64,000 nucleotides of DNA from Planctomycetaceae bacterium (GCA_006969385.1 CP030884.1:4954249-5018248); one strand, 5' to 3'. Counted from the stretch's first letter, positions 18,162 to 27,538 are shown. The notes: generated from the sequence alone by a model not told the origin. Translations and numbers: made by a program.

Positions 18162-19538
18162 TTACGCCCCGAGGACGGCGGCAACGAAGCCAGCGACATC
18201 CGCCAAATCGGCAGCGCCGCTGTCATCCATATCCGCACAACCACAATCGCCGCCGACGGGCTCATCACCTAACAAGCAGGAAACGAAACCATCCAGATCG
18301 AGACCGTTTAGCGTTTGGTTGCCATCGACGTCACCGGCAATCGTGGAACAGTCTTCGACCGCACTCGGCGTGACCGTGAAAGCCGTCGGGTCTGCGCCCG
18401 CCCCCGGTTTGAACAAGCCTAGCGTCACGACATCAATTGTCGGAGGCGTATCGGCAGTGAACCAGAAGGTGTACGTCGTCGAGTACCGCAAGGCATTCGA
18501 TTCGGGATTGACGGCAAACGGCTGCGGGCATTCCCACACGACCGAGTCGCTATTGACCGTGACCGACCAATCGGTGTTGTCGTAAGGATCGCCCGAGTGG
18601 TAATCGACATCGTGGAAGCCCGCGTTCGTGACCGTCACCCCGTCCGGAACCGGCACGGTGAAATTGCCGCCGGAACGATCTGAATTGAAGTTGTAGATCG
18701 AATAATTGTAGGTGTACGTGCCGTCTTCATTGTCGTCGGCGCGTGCGGAAAGATAGAAGCGGCCTTCACCGGGAACATCCATCGCGGCGATGCGCACCTT
18801 CGGATCGGCGATACCGGCGCCTTGGCCATTGTTCTGCCAGGCAAAAATGGCGGGGAGACCGACATTCAGCGGTTCAGCCAAGGTCAATCCAAAACCGGCC
18901 GAGACGTTGACCCGTGCGTAACTGGCGTTGTTGAATTGATTGCCGGATGCAGCGTCGTCCGAAGCGACGTAATGACCTTCGATAAAGTAGAGGGCACCCG
19001 GGAAATTCGCGGAGCTAAGGTCGGATTCCGCGACCTGACAACGAGCAGTAATTGAATCTCCAGACGTGCCGACCGGTCCAATGACCGTGCCGAAATAACC
19101 ATCGACCGACGAACGGCTCGCCAATCTGCCTTGGTTGGAGTTCCAACCGGCACCGTACACATCTAAACATCCGGCTCCCAGCGTGTTACTGCCCGGGCCT
19201 GAATCGCAACTGTTACCGCACATCGGGTTTGAACTCTCGGCCGCGCAACATGCGGTTTTTAACCAGCCCATTCCGATTTGTTCGAACCGACCATTGGCCA
19301 AACGATACATGTTCATCGAGAGCATCGGCGTGCCATCGTTGGCCCAAATTAGGTCATCATCACCGATGTTACACGTATCGCTACCGATGATATAAGCCCG
19401 TTTCCCACCAACCGGACCGAAGGCGTTGATTCCGTTGATATCTGACAATACCACATCGGGACCAGCTGCGACGGCTGGCGTAACCATCAGCCCAAGAGCA
19501 AGAATCAAGACGGCGACGACGGCTTGCACTTTTCTCAT
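18162..19538 (-). CDS. Secreted protein with dockerin-like calcium-binding tail
   Basis: The protein starts MRKVQAVVAVLILALGLMVTPAVA, a clear signal peptide; the start at 19538 is backed by an AAAGG site. The 458-residue product has a Cys-rich N-terminal part (CCAAESSNPMCGNSC near residue 100), then beta-rich sequence. It ends in a tail with two EF-hand-like loops, GDVDGNQTLNGLDLDGF and ADMDDSGAADLADVAGF, near 405 and 440. In Planctomycetota such dockerin-type I-like tails are common on secreted proteins of unknown role. No catalytic domain is recognised. A terminator lies directly downstream, so this is a single-gene transcript. Confidence 0.8.
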   Translation of the reverse strand: MRKVQAVVAVLILALGLMVTPAVAAGPDVVLSDINGINAFGPVGGKRAYIIGSDTCNIGDDDLIWANDGTPMLSMNMYRLANGRFEQIGMGWLKTACCAAESSNPMCGNSCDSGPGSNTLGAGCLDVYGAGWNSNQGRLASRSSVDGYFGTVIGPVGTSGDSITARCQVAESDLSSANFPGALYFIEGHYVASDDAASGNQFNNASYARVNVSAGFGLTLAEPLNVGLPAIFAWQNNGQGAGIADPKVRIAAMDVPGEGRFYLSARADDNEDGTYTYNYSIYNFNSDRSGGNFTVPVPDGVTVTNAGFHDVDYHSGDPYDNTDWSVTVNSDSVVWECPQPFAVNPESNALRYSTTYTFWFTADTPPTIDVVTLGLFKPGAGADPTAFTVTPSAVEDCSTIAGDVDGNQTLNGLDLDGFVSCLLGDEPVGGDCGCADMDDSGAADLADVAGFVAAVLGA

Positions 19539-19766
19539 ACTGCTGCCTTTCGAGATTTCAGAAAACAATCGAGTAGAAAGAATTCACACCCAGATAAGCC
19601 CAATAATATAAAGGAAGCCCGGACCTCAGTTCAAGCAAAAATCGTTCGCCGGGCGTGTAAATATTGAAATGGCCAAGAGTTGGCAATATTTAGCCAATCG
19701 TCTAGTGCTTCATATGACGCGGTAAATGACAGTGGAAACCGAGGTCTACTTTCGAGCCGGTTTTTC

Positions 19767-20678
19767 CTACGCGGGCACCTGGGCCCCTATGATTTCATCG
19801 ATAATCTTCACCAATCCGGGCAATTCCGGCTTTGTGAGCTGCCGATCCGCACCAACCGACTTGCACTTCTTCAAATTATCATCGCTGACCAGCGAGCTAA
19901 ACACGATCACCGGAATCTCTTTCAGCCGCGGCTCGTCCTTAATGCGCTTGGTGAGGTGCAGGCCGTCCATCTTCGGCATTTCGATATCCGTCACGATGAT
20001 GTCCGGTAGATTACCCGCGTTGAGCATTTGATTGATCATGGTCCATGCTTGCTCGCCGTCGTTCGCCAACACCACGTCTTTAAAACCGGCGTTGGTCATC
20101 GCCATCTGCAGCATTCGCCGCATCATCGCCGAGTCGTCGGCCAACATCACGCGCGTACGCGCCCGTAAATCGCCCTGATCGCAGGGCGCCGCATCTTCCA
20201 GACCCGTAATGCCCGCGATGCGGAACGACACGCGCTCGAAGTCGAGCATCAATACGATTTTATCATCGATGCGAATCACACTCGTCATCGCCGTGTCTTC
20301 ATCGCGATTGCGAACGTTGGGCACTTCGCCCATGTCCGACCAACTCACGCGATGGATACGATCGATCTGATCGACCATAAAGCCCATGCGTTCGTTGTTA
20401 AACTCGGTAACGATCACGCGCGCATCGGATTCGTCGTCGGCGGGCGGCATGCTGAAGAATTTGCGCAGATCGACCAGCGGGTGAACCTGCTCGCGCAAAC
20501 TGAAGACGCCGCGCACCGCCGGGTCGGAATCGGGCAACGCCGTTAGCGGCACCATCGTGATGATCTCACGCACCTTGGCTACGTTGACGCCGTACAGGCC
20601 GCCGTTCAAATGAAACACCAACACTTCGACTTCGTTGGTGCCGGCTTCCGTGAGAATATTGGATAATTGCTGCGACAT
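19767..20678 (-). CDS. cheV: CheV-type chemotaxis protein (CheW + receiver), copy 1
   Basis: The CheW-like domain spans residues 1-165 (VLVFHLNGGLYGVNVAKVREII, VRGVFSLREQVHPLVDLRKFF). A response-regulator receiver follows at about 175-300 with VMLADDSAMMRRML, the phospho-acceptor Asp in DIIVTDIEMPKMDG, and the Lys in LTKPELPG. CheV couples receptors to CheA and adapts by phosphorylation. The start MSQQLSNILTEAG at 20678 has a GGGAG site upstream. The gene lies 86 bases downstream of a second, closely related cheV, which implies a tandem duplication. No other chemotaxis genes are in the window. Confidence 0.9.
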   Translation of the reverse strand: MSQQLSNILTEAGTNEVEVLVFHLNGGLYGVNVAKVREIITMVPLTALPDSDPAVRGVFSLREQVHPLVDLRKFFSMPPADDESDARVIVTEFNNERMGFMVDQIDRIHRVSWSDMGEVPNVRNRDEDTAMTSVIRIDDKIVLMLDFERVSFRIAGITGLEDAAPCDQGDLRARTRVMLADDSAMMRRMLQMAMTNAGFKDVVLANDGEQAWTMINQMLNAGNLPDIIVTDIEMPKMDGLHLTKRIKDEPRLKEIPVIVFSSLVSDDNLKKCKSVGADRQLTKPELPGLVKIIDEIIGAQVPA

Positions 20679-20764
20679 AACGGGAGTCTCCCGACGGATT
20701 ACCATCCATCAATGCTAAGCGTCCATTCGGAATCGAAAGACGTGAAATGCATCCAAACTCAACT

Positions 20765-21685
20765 TTAGGCGGTTGCCAGTTTCGCCTGCTGCTCGACCAT
20801 GATGCCATCGATGATGCTGACCAGTCCCGGCAATTCCGGCTTCGTCAATTGGCGATCCGCACCAACAGCTTGGCATTTTTTCAAGTTGTCATCGCTGACG
20901 AGTGAGCTGAACACGATCACCGGAATATGCTTCAATCGTGGCTCATCCTTGATGCGCTTGGTCAGGTGCAGGCCGTCCATCTTCGGCATTTCGATATCCG
21001 TGACGATCACATCGGGCGCTTGACCGGCGTTCATCATCTCCACCAATTTGGTCCACGCGGCTTCGCCGTCCGACGCGATAAACGTTTCCTTGAAACCGGC
21101 CTTGTTGAGCGAAGTGCTCAGCATGCGACGCATGGTGGCCGAATCGTCAGCCAACAACACGCTGATCTCCGATCGGTTAACACCCTCCGCTTCCGGCGGT
21201 GCTGCCTGCAAATCTGTAATGCCCGCAATGCGGAACGCGATGCGCTCGAAATCGAGCATCAGAATCAGGTGTCCGTCGAGCTTCAACACGCCCGTCATGG
21301 CCGTATCTTCTTCGGTGCTGATGTTGGGTACCTCGCCCATATCAGACCAGCTAATGCGGTGGATTCTATCGATCTGGTCCACCATGAAGCCCATGCGTTC
21401 GTTGTTGAACTCGGTAACGATCACGCGCGCGTCTTTTTCACATTCCGCGGGCGGCATCTCGAAAAACTTACGCAAATCCACTAAGGGATGAACCCGATTG
21501 CGAAGATTAAAGGCACCGCGCACCGCCGGATGAGAGTGCGGCAGTTTCGTCAGCGGGATCATGGTGATTATTTCGCGCACCTTGGCGACGTTTACGCCGT
21601 AGTAGCCGCTGTTGAGTTGGAAAACCAACACTTCAACTTCGTTGGTGCCCGCTTCGGTCAAAATATTGGAAAGCTGCTTCGCCAT
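20765..21685 (-). CDS. cheV: CheV-type chemotaxis protein (CheW + receiver), copy 2
   Basis: This has the same architecture as its neighbour: a CheW domain (MAKQLSNILTEAGTNEVEVL...) and a C-terminal receiver with VLLADDSATMRRML, the Asp in DVIVTDIEMPKMDG, and LTKPELPG. The two proteins share long identical blocks such as EFNNERMGFMVDQIDRIHR and MPKMDGLHLTKRIKDEPRLK. They differ mainly in the linker between the domains and around the second receiver helix. The start at 21685 matches the paralogue's N-terminus; the frame extends upstream without support. It is the upstream member of the pair and probably shares a transcript with it. Confidence 0.9.
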   Translation of the reverse strand: MAKQLSNILTEAGTNEVEVLVFQLNSGYYGVNVAKVREIITMIPLTKLPHSHPAVRGAFNLRNRVHPLVDLRKFFEMPPAECEKDARVIVTEFNNERMGFMVDQIDRIHRISWSDMGEVPNISTEEDTAMTGVLKLDGHLILMLDFERIAFRIAGITDLQAAPPEAEGVNRSEISVLLADDSATMRRMLSTSLNKAGFKETFIASDGEAAWTKLVEMMNAGQAPDVIVTDIEMPKMDGLHLTKRIKDEPRLKHIPVIVFSSLVSDDNLKKCQAVGADRQLTKPELPGLVSIIDGIMVEQQAKLATA

Positions 21686-21837
21686 TGGATAGTTCCCGGC
21701 AAAAAAAAGATCGTACGCAAGCCCCCACCCAGACCGGGCACGGACACTGATGCATGAGCCATATCGGCTCATAACGGTCGCACGAGAAGCTAAAAGCAGG
21801 AAAAACGGCGATCGGGATGCCGAGAGGTGTGAAAAAT

Positions 21838-21909
21838 GCTGGCGGCAGGACTTGAACCTGCGACCCAGGGCTTATGAATCCCTTGCTCTGCCAACTGAGC
21901 TACGCCAGC
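21838..21909 (-). tRNA. tRNA-Met (CAT anticodon)
   Basis: A 72-nt cloverleaf reads on the minus strand. The acceptor arms are GCTGGCG/CGCCAGC, the D stem GCTC/GAGC, the anticodon loop TTCATAA, and the T arm GCAGG-TTCAAGT-CCTGC. The anticodon is CAT, so it is Met, or Ile if the C is modified to lysidine. The anticodon stem AGGGA/GCCCT has an A.G mismatch at its base of the loop. CCA is not encoded. A possible promoter lies upstream (TTGCCG, 17-base gap, TAATTA). Confidence 0.93.
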
Positions 21910-22045
21910 GAAAACGAAGTCATTTAATTACCATAAACCGCCATTTTCGGCAACGCGGCGGTGCCGAGAATAATTTGTTTTCGACGGGCAATAGTGAATA
22001 AAATACCTCGTTAGGCATTGGCATACACCTGCCTGCCCGCCCGCA

Positions 22046-23758
22046 ATGATCGAACGCACCTTTCCATCTCGGATTCACCGAGCCGTCATTGGCACGATGG
22101 CGCTCATACTGACGATCGGCTGCCTTCCCACCGATTCGCTTCGCGCCGCCGATCGCGTGCCCGATTTCACCCACTCGCGCCCGCAGGGTCCCCAACGGCT
22201 CATACCGCCGCTGCCCGACCATCGCCCCGAACCGCCCGACGTGCGCTTCGGCAATTTTCGCCCGTTTAACGATATCGACCGCTTCATTCTGGCCCGCATC
22301 AAAGAAGAGCGTGTGCGCCCGAAAAACCTCTGCGATGACGCCACCTTCGCGCGACGGGCGAGCCTCGACCTCGTCGGCATCACGCCCACCGTTGAAGACC
22401 TCGACCGCTATTTCGGCTGGAAGGAAAACGAGCGCCGCGAGAAATGGGTGGAATTGCTGCTCAAGCAACGTCAGTTCGCCGACCATTGGACCGTCGTATT
22501 TGGCGACCTTCTCCGCGAGCGCGGTCGCGTCATCGGCGCGCCGATGAATGCCCTGCGCGACTTCTTGCATGATTCTTTGCGCGAGAACAAACCGTACGAC
22601 CAATTGGTGCGCGAATTGATCGCCGCGGAGGGTTCGTCCGAAAGCGAACCCGCCGTAGCATTCATCTTGCAGGATCGCGTCGAGCCGGATGTGATGACCG
22701 TCGCGATCTCCGATGCGTTTCTCGGCATCTCTCTCAAGTGCGCGCAATGCCACGACCATCCATTCGATTGGTGGACGCAAAAGGACTTTCAAGGCTTGTC
22801 CGCGTTTTACGGCGGCACGCGTCGACAGGTTATCCGTCGCGACGACGACCGCGGAGCGCGCGGTTTGGTGCTGGGCGTGACGCACAATGCGCGCCGCGCC
22901 GGTGGCAAGTTTCTCACGGGAGCAACATCGGAACTCGGTCGCGGCCCCGATGCCTTAGCCGAGTTGGTCACGGCGCGCGACAACCCCTACTTCGCCCGCG
23001 TGGCCGTCAATCGCATATGGGCCAAGATGATGGGCGTGGGGTTGGTAAACCCGACCGGAAACTTCAGCCCCCTCAATCCGCCATCGCACCCCGAACTGCT
23101 CGACTGGCTTGCATTGGAATTCATCGATTCGGGTTACAACATCAAACGCATCGTGCGGCTGATCGCGCTCTCGCGTACCTATCAACAAACCAGTTCCGAT
23201 TCGCTCAAGTCGTTTACCAGTGTGCTGCGCCGCAACCGCACCGATGACGACGCCGAAAACGACATCGTGCCCGGCGCGCTCTACGAAGGTATGCCCGTCC
23301 GCCGCATGACGGCCGAACAAATCAACGATTCGATCCTCGCCGCGACCGGTCATTATCCACAGGGCTTCGGCGGTCGCTATCAGCCGTCGTACCTCACGAC
23401 CTATCCACCGCGCCCGCAGAGTTTTTTACGCACCTTCGGCGCTTCGGATCGTGAGACGATTCCACAACACATGCAAAACGGCAGTATTCAGCAAGCGCTA
23501 ACGCTCTTAAACGGCGACTTCCTCAATCGTGCCGTTCGCTTTCATCCCAATCACCCGTTTCGCATCTGGCGGCGCGAGCGCGGCTACAACCTGTCGCAAA
23601 TGGTCGAAGCCGCGTTTTATCAGGTGCTCACGCGCAAACCGACCAAGTACGAATTGAAAGAAGCACTTGAGATGATCGGCAACGGCAGTGATGACAGCGC
23701 CTGGGAAGATTTGCAATGGGCACTGTTCAACACGCGCGAGTTTCAATTTATCCGTTGA
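22046..23758 (+). CDS. DUF1549/DUF1553 planctomycete surface protein
   Basis: The protein has a signal peptide (RAVIGTMALILTIGCLPTDSLRAAD) and then a DUF1549 domain (about residues 75-270: FNDIDRFILARI, FARRASLDLVGITPT). It also contains a CAQCHDHPFD motif near 233 that resembles a c-type haem CxxCH site. A DUF1553 domain occupies about 310-560 (NPYFARVAVNRIWAKMMG, HPELLDWLA, RTYQQTS). This pair of domains is a hallmark of Planctomycetota. It usually sits beside a DUF1501 gene, as here (24020). The length of 570 aa is shorter than members that carry an N-terminal cytochrome domain. The role is unproven; carbohydrate or sulfated-glycan use is often proposed. Confidence 0.88.
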   Translation: MIERTFPSRIHRAVIGTMALILTIGCLPTDSLRAADRVPDFTHSRPQGPQRLIPPLPDHRPEPPDVRFGNFRPFNDIDRFILARIKEERVRPKNLCDDATFARRASLDLVGITPTVEDLDRYFGWKENERREKWVELLLKQRQFADHWTVVFGDLLRERGRVIGAPMNALRDFLHDSLRENKPYDQLVRELIAAEGSSESEPAVAFILQDRVEPDVMTVAISDAFLGISLKCAQCHDHPFDWWTQKDFQGLSAFYGGTRRQVIRRDDDRGARGLVLGVTHNARRAGGKFLTGATSELGRGPDALAELVTARDNPYFARVAVNRIWAKMMGVGLVNPTGNFSPLNPPSHPELLDWLALEFIDSGYNIKRIVRLIALSRTYQQTSSDSLKSFTSVLRRNRTDDDAENDIVPGALYEGMPVRRMTAEQINDSILAATGHYPQGFGGRYQPSYLTTYPPRPQSFLRTFGASDRETIPQHMQNGSIQQALTLLNGDFLNRAVRFHPNHPFRIWRRERGYNLSQMVEAAFYQVLTRKPTKYELKEALEMIGNGSDDSAWEDLQWALFNTREFQFIR

Positions 23759-23787
23759 TGAATCGATCGCGCATAGCCGCGTCAGTG

Positions 23788-23982
23788 GCAATCAGAGCCG
23801 CGCCCGTAAGGAAGCGGTAACCGCCAAAAAGGCGCGAAGAGGCAAGCAAGAGACAAACACCGTCGGCAACACCAAAGACGGATCAGTTTTGGCAAAGCGA
23901 GATAATCAGAGCCGCGCCCGTACGGAAGCGGTAAACGTCAGCAAGGCGCGAAGACGCGAACGAGAAACAAACACCGCCGGTT
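23788..23982. repeat. Two tandem copies of the GAGCCGCGCCCGTA repeat
   Basis: A roughly 75-bp block starting AATCAGAGCCGCGCCCGTA occurs at about 23788 and again at about 23903. Each copy ends ACAAACACCG-CGG. The copies differ at scattered positions. A third copy of the core is at 42809. The open frame through the repeat (NQSRARKEAV...) is of the kind often mis-annotated as protein in planctomycete genomes. Confidence 0.85.
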
Positions 23983-24019
23983 AAACCCGACCGCCCCCTT
24001 TATCAGAAGTGAAACGAAC

Positions 24020-25318
24020 ATGAACAAACACACCTGCACCGGCTGCGACAGCTATCGCCAAATGACGCGTCGCCAATGGCTGCGCACCAGCGCCGGCCTC
24101 ATCGGCGGCGCGGGCTTTCTCGGCTTCGCCGATCCGCGCGTACTCTACGCCAAACCATCGGAAACGCGCACGGCCGACACCGTCATCCTGCTTTGGATGG
24201 CCGGCGGCATGAGCCATCTCGATACGCTCGACCTCGCGCCGGGCACCGATCATGGCGGGCCCTATTCCGCCATTCAAACCGCCGCCGAAGGCATCTCCAT
24301 CAGCGAACATCTGCCGCGCATCGCCGACCGCTTCGATCAGCTGTCGCTCATTCGCAGCATGACCGGCAACGAGTTCGATCACAGCCGTGCTTCGTATCAG
24401 ATGCATACCGGCTATCCGCCGTTGGCCAGCATTCAACACTCCACGCTCGGTTCGATCGTCGCCAAATACAAAGGCCGCAGCGAGCGCGACGATCGCCTGC
24501 CGCCCTATGTCACGATCGGGCAAGACTGGGCCGCCGGGTATCTCGGCCCCAAGTATGCACCGTATTACGTGGGCAATGCCCGCTTCGCCAATGCCAATCT
24601 CGCCGCGCCACAAGGGATCGGCAACCAGCGCTACCGCCGACGACTGGCGCTACTCAAGAAATTCGATCGCAACTTTAAGAACAAGCACAAGCGCAACGAC
24701 GCCATCAAGGAGTACGGCGCGCATTACGATGCCGCCCTGCTGATGATGCGGCCCAAGACCGCGCGCGTATTTAATCTCGATGACGAACCGATGGCGCTGC
24801 GCGAACGCTACGGTACCGAATCCGCCTTCGGCCAAGGCTGCCTATTGGCGCGACGCTTGGCCCAGGCCGGCGTGCGCTTTGTCGAAGTCACGCTAGGGGG
24901 CTGGGATACCCACCAGGACAACTTTGACGTCGTGAAAGATAAGAGCCTCGAACTCGACGTCGCCATGTCGGCATTGATCGACGATCTCAAGCGCAAAGAA
25001 ATTTACGATCGCACGCTCGTCGTGCTCGCCAGCGAGTTCGGTCGCACGCCACGCATCAACGGCACACAGGGGCGCGATCATTTCCCACAAGTTTGGAGCG
25101 TCGCCCTCGGCGGCGGTGGCCTGCAAACCGGCCGAATGATCGGTGAATCCGACGCCGGGCGCGCCGTGAAAGACAAACCGATTCGCGTCGGTGATTTGCA
25201 CGCGACGATTTGCAAAGCCATCGGCGTGGATTATGAACAAACGAATTACTCGCCGGATCAGCGACCATTCCGGATTGTGAAAGAAGCCGATGCGCGACCG
25301 ATTTGGGAGTTGTTCTAA
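24020..25318 (+). CDS. DUF1501 protein with Tat signal (sulfatase-like fold)
   Basis: The 432-residue protein begins with a twin-arginine signal (TRRQWLRTSAGLIGGAGFLGF, about residues 16-36), so it is exported folded. The DUF1501 family belongs to the alkaline phosphatase/sulfatase-like superfamily. Visible motifs are LLWMAGGMSHLDTLD near 62, EFDHSRASYQMHTGYP near 118, GGWDTHQDNF near 293 and VLASEFGRTPRINGTQGRDHFP near 340. The DxxHxxN and FGRTPxxN...GRDH patterns contain probable metal-binding residues. It follows the DUF1549/DUF1553 gene, interrupted by 260 bases of repeat. The two families are nearly always paired in Planctomycetota. The substrate is unknown. Confidence 0.9.
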   Translation: MNKHTCTGCDSYRQMTRRQWLRTSAGLIGGAGFLGFADPRVLYAKPSETRTADTVILLWMAGGMSHLDTLDLAPGTDHGGPYSAIQTAAEGISISEHLPRIADRFDQLSLIRSMTGNEFDHSRASYQMHTGYPPLASIQHSTLGSIVAKYKGRSERDDRLPPYVTIGQDWAAGYLGPKYAPYYVGNARFANANLAAPQGIGNQRYRRRLALLKKFDRNFKNKHKRNDAIKEYGAHYDAALLMMRPKTARVFNLDDEPMALRERYGTESAFGQGCLLARRLAQAGVRFVEVTLGGWDTHQDNFDVVKDKSLELDVAMSALIDDLKRKEIYDRTLVVLASEFGRTPRINGTQGRDHFPQVWSVALGGGGLQTGRMIGESDAGRAVKDKPIRVGDLHATICKAIGVDYEQTNYSPDQRPFRIVKEADARPIWELF

Positions 25319-25350
25319 TTCGATTTGATATAGGAGCGACGTGTATCGCG

Positions 25351-26880
25351 TTACGCCGACGCGAGCGACACACCGGCTTGCGCTTCGGCATGGCCTTCAT
25401 CACGTTGTCCGCTTCCCCGCGTCAGCCAGCCCATCCGATGCGGCGTGAGCAGCGCCCACGGAAACACCCACGATAGCGTAACTAACCAATACACTTGATA
25501 CACCGGCAGCCAAACCCAGCCGTGATCGCGTTCGTTGGCGTAGTAAATCGCCGCCGAGACCAATCCACCACCGACTACCGCCGCCATATACACCGGCAAC
25601 GCCAACGGCGTAGCCATCACCACCATCGCAGCATGCGCAATAAACACATAGGGCATCAACAACGACGCGGCCACCAGCAGCATATTAAATCGTAACGCGG
25701 CCAAGCCTCGCCGCTGACCCAGATCGTCCATCAAGAACGACCACAACACCAGCGTTTCACGCACATTGCTACGCGCCCAGCGTAGGAACATCAACGCCAA
25801 TCCGAGATAGGTCGTCGGCATCGCGCTCCACGCCACGGCGGTATCCTGATACGCGGTTAACGCCCCCGCTCGCAACACGATATTCGTCAGCGCCCGATCT
25901 TCGCCCGTAATACATCGTCGACCGAGAAACGACTGCTGCCGCCACGCATCGAGATGCGGTCGAATCACGCTCATGCGATAGGCGCTCAGCGCGCCCGGCG
26001 CGCAAAACACACCTCGAAATGCATCCTGATACGCACGCACGTATCGAAACGACAAACTGAAATAGCAGCGCAGGAACCGCGTAATAATCGACTCGCTCGG
26101 ATTGGCCACGCGCACGCTGCCGGCCACGCAACCAACATCATTATCGTTAATAAATGGCACCACGATTTCGCGCAGGGCGTCGGCTTCGATGCGCGTGTCG
26201 CTATCGACCGTCACGAGGATGGAGCCAGTTGCCAATTGCATACCGGCGTACAACGCCTCGCGCTTGCCGCCGTTTTGACGAAGTTGAAGCGCCTGAATAT
26301 CGAGCCTCGCATCGGCCGTGCGCGCAGCATCGACGGCGCATCGCATGTGTTGCCATGTGTCGTCGGTACTGCCGTCGTCAACGGCGATGATTTGCAAACG
26401 CTCACGCGGATAATCGGCGCGGGCCACGCTTTCGATTGCGCGGGCCACTTCCTGAGATTCGTTAAAGGCGGGGACCACCACCGAGATGTGCGGCCACGGT
26501 TCAACATCACGCTTCAACCGATGTGGGCGGTAACGCCGCCAGAGCATCACGCGCCACGCAAAAGCACCTGTCGTCACGGCACCCCAAGCTGCCAGCAACC
26601 AGAGCCACGGTGCGTCAACGCTTGCCTGAGCGCCGGCAGCCGCCAACCCCAAACCGCGCCAAAAAACGACCAGCAACACCACCACCAAAACCAACACACC
26701 GCCGCCCAGCCAGCGGGCCGTCGTCGTATCCGATGATCGTGGGTTGTCCTTATGTCGGTTCACAGCGCCCATGGCAGGATGCAAGGCCCCCTTCGGTTGG
26801 GGCAGGTTATACGGTTTACGTGTCACCAAGGGCATCATCGGCAAATCTCGTCGCGAAGGCGCGGCGTACACCTTTCGCAT
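25351..26880 (-). CDS. Membrane glycosyltransferase, GT2 family (processive type)
   Basis: Two N-terminal helices (about 58-76 and 90-108) precede a GT-A domain with ISVVVPAFNES near 132, IIAVDDGSTDDT near 163, the metal-binding DSD in TVDSDTRIEAD near 222, and the catalytic GEDRALT near 327. Several transmembrane helices follow (about 350-480). The order resembles hyaluronan synthase and NodC-like enzymes that build and export a polysaccharide. The usual QxxRW motif reads MFLRWARS, so the Gln is replaced by Met. The start is uncertain among Met codons at 26880, 26838 and 26770. The gene stands alone, convergent to DUF1501. Confidence 0.85.
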   Translation of the reverse strand: MRKVYAAPSRRDLPMMPLVTRKPYNLPQPKGALHPAMGAVNRHKDNPRSSDTTTARWLGGGVLVLVVVLLVVFWRGLGLAAAGAQASVDAPWLWLLAAWGAVTTGAFAWRVMLWRRYRPHRLKRDVEPWPHISVVVPAFNESQEVARAIESVARADYPRERLQIIAVDDGSTDDTWQHMRCAVDAARTADARLDIQALQLRQNGGKREALYAGMQLATGSILVTVDSDTRIEADALREIVVPFINDNDVGCVAGSVRVANPSESIITRFLRCYFSLSFRYVRAYQDAFRGVFCAPGALSAYRMSVIRPHLDAWRQQSFLGRRCITGEDRALTNIVLRAGALTAYQDTAVAWSAMPTTYLGLALMFLRWARSNVRETLVLWSFLMDDLGQRRGLAALRFNMLLVAASLLMPYVFIAHAAMVVMATPLALPVYMAAVVGGGLVSAAIYYANERDHGWVWLPVYQVYWLVTLSWVFPWALLTPHRMGWLTRGSGQRDEGHAEAQAGVSLASA

Positions 26881-27076
26881 GGTGATTTAGACGCAAAATA
26901 ACGCCCGGCGTTAAGCTTTTTGCATTATATTCGGACAAGCAAGCCCGATCAGCAGGCGTACGATACCGAATAACGCAGCGTTGCGGAGGATTGTGAAGAA
27001 TTTCCCAAATAGCGACGGCAGTCCAGCTTGTTCGTCGCGATCTAAAAGGTCTCAAAACCGCGATTCCGAATCAATA

Positions 27077-27538
27077 ATGTCAGACGCCAACCACTCAGCG
27101 CCGCACCTTGCCAATACCGATGTCGAAGCGCGGCGCGAGGCGTTTGAAACGGCGCGGCTGCAGCACGCACAGCGTGCGTTTTGGATCGCCGTAGGACTCG
27201 TGACCATCGTAGCCTTGCTCGCCGCTTGGCAAGCGCTCGGTGCGTGGCAAACCGACGCGCGCGACACAACGCTCAGCGCCGGTGTCGATCCCAACACCGC
27301 CGGTTGGGCCGAGTTGGCCTTGCTACCCGGCCTCGGTGAGTCGGTCGCCAAGCGTATCGTCGCCTATCGAGAAGCGCGGCGCGGCCAACTCGCCGCCGGG
27401 ATTCCCGTTTTTCAAAAGCCCGCCGATTTGTTACCCGTCAACGGAATCGGCGAGCGTATGTTAAGAAAAATCGAGAGCTCATTGCGCTTTCCCAACGGGC
27501 CGTCAGCTGAATTTGACAGCCCCACAGGCGGCGGCTAG
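27077..27538 (+). CDS. Membrane-anchored helix-hairpin-helix protein (ComEA-like)
   Basis: The 153-residue protein has one transmembrane helix (FWIAVGLVTIVALLAAWQAL, about residues 37-56). A helix-hairpin-helix domain follows: DPNTAGWAELALLPGLGESVAKRIVAYR near 75-102 and LLPVNGIGERMLRKIESSL near 120-138. ComEA-type proteins bind DNA non-specifically at the cell surface during uptake, so DNA binding is likely. A role in transformation is only suggested. An in-frame ATG at 26981 is possible, but the coding character starts at 27077. The STAS gene follows after 42 bases. Confidence 0.75.
   Translation: MSDANHSAPHLANTDVEARREAFETARLQHAQRAFWIAVGLVTIVALLAAWQALGAWQTDARDTTLSAGVDPNTAGWAELALLPGLGESVAKRIVAYREARRGQLAAGIPVFQKPADLLPVNGIGERMLRKIESSLRFPNGPSAEFDSPTGGG

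Noticed and set aside
21920..22885. 321-codon minus-strand frame over the DUF1549 gene
   Set aside because: It is a shadow of a gene with clear family motifs; no ribosome-binding site or protein-like pattern was found.
23688..23984. Lys/Arg-rich 98-codon frame between the DUF1549 and DUF1501 genes
   Set aside because: It is the translation of a dispersed repeat (NQSRARKEAV twice) and overlaps the previous gene's end; not a gene.
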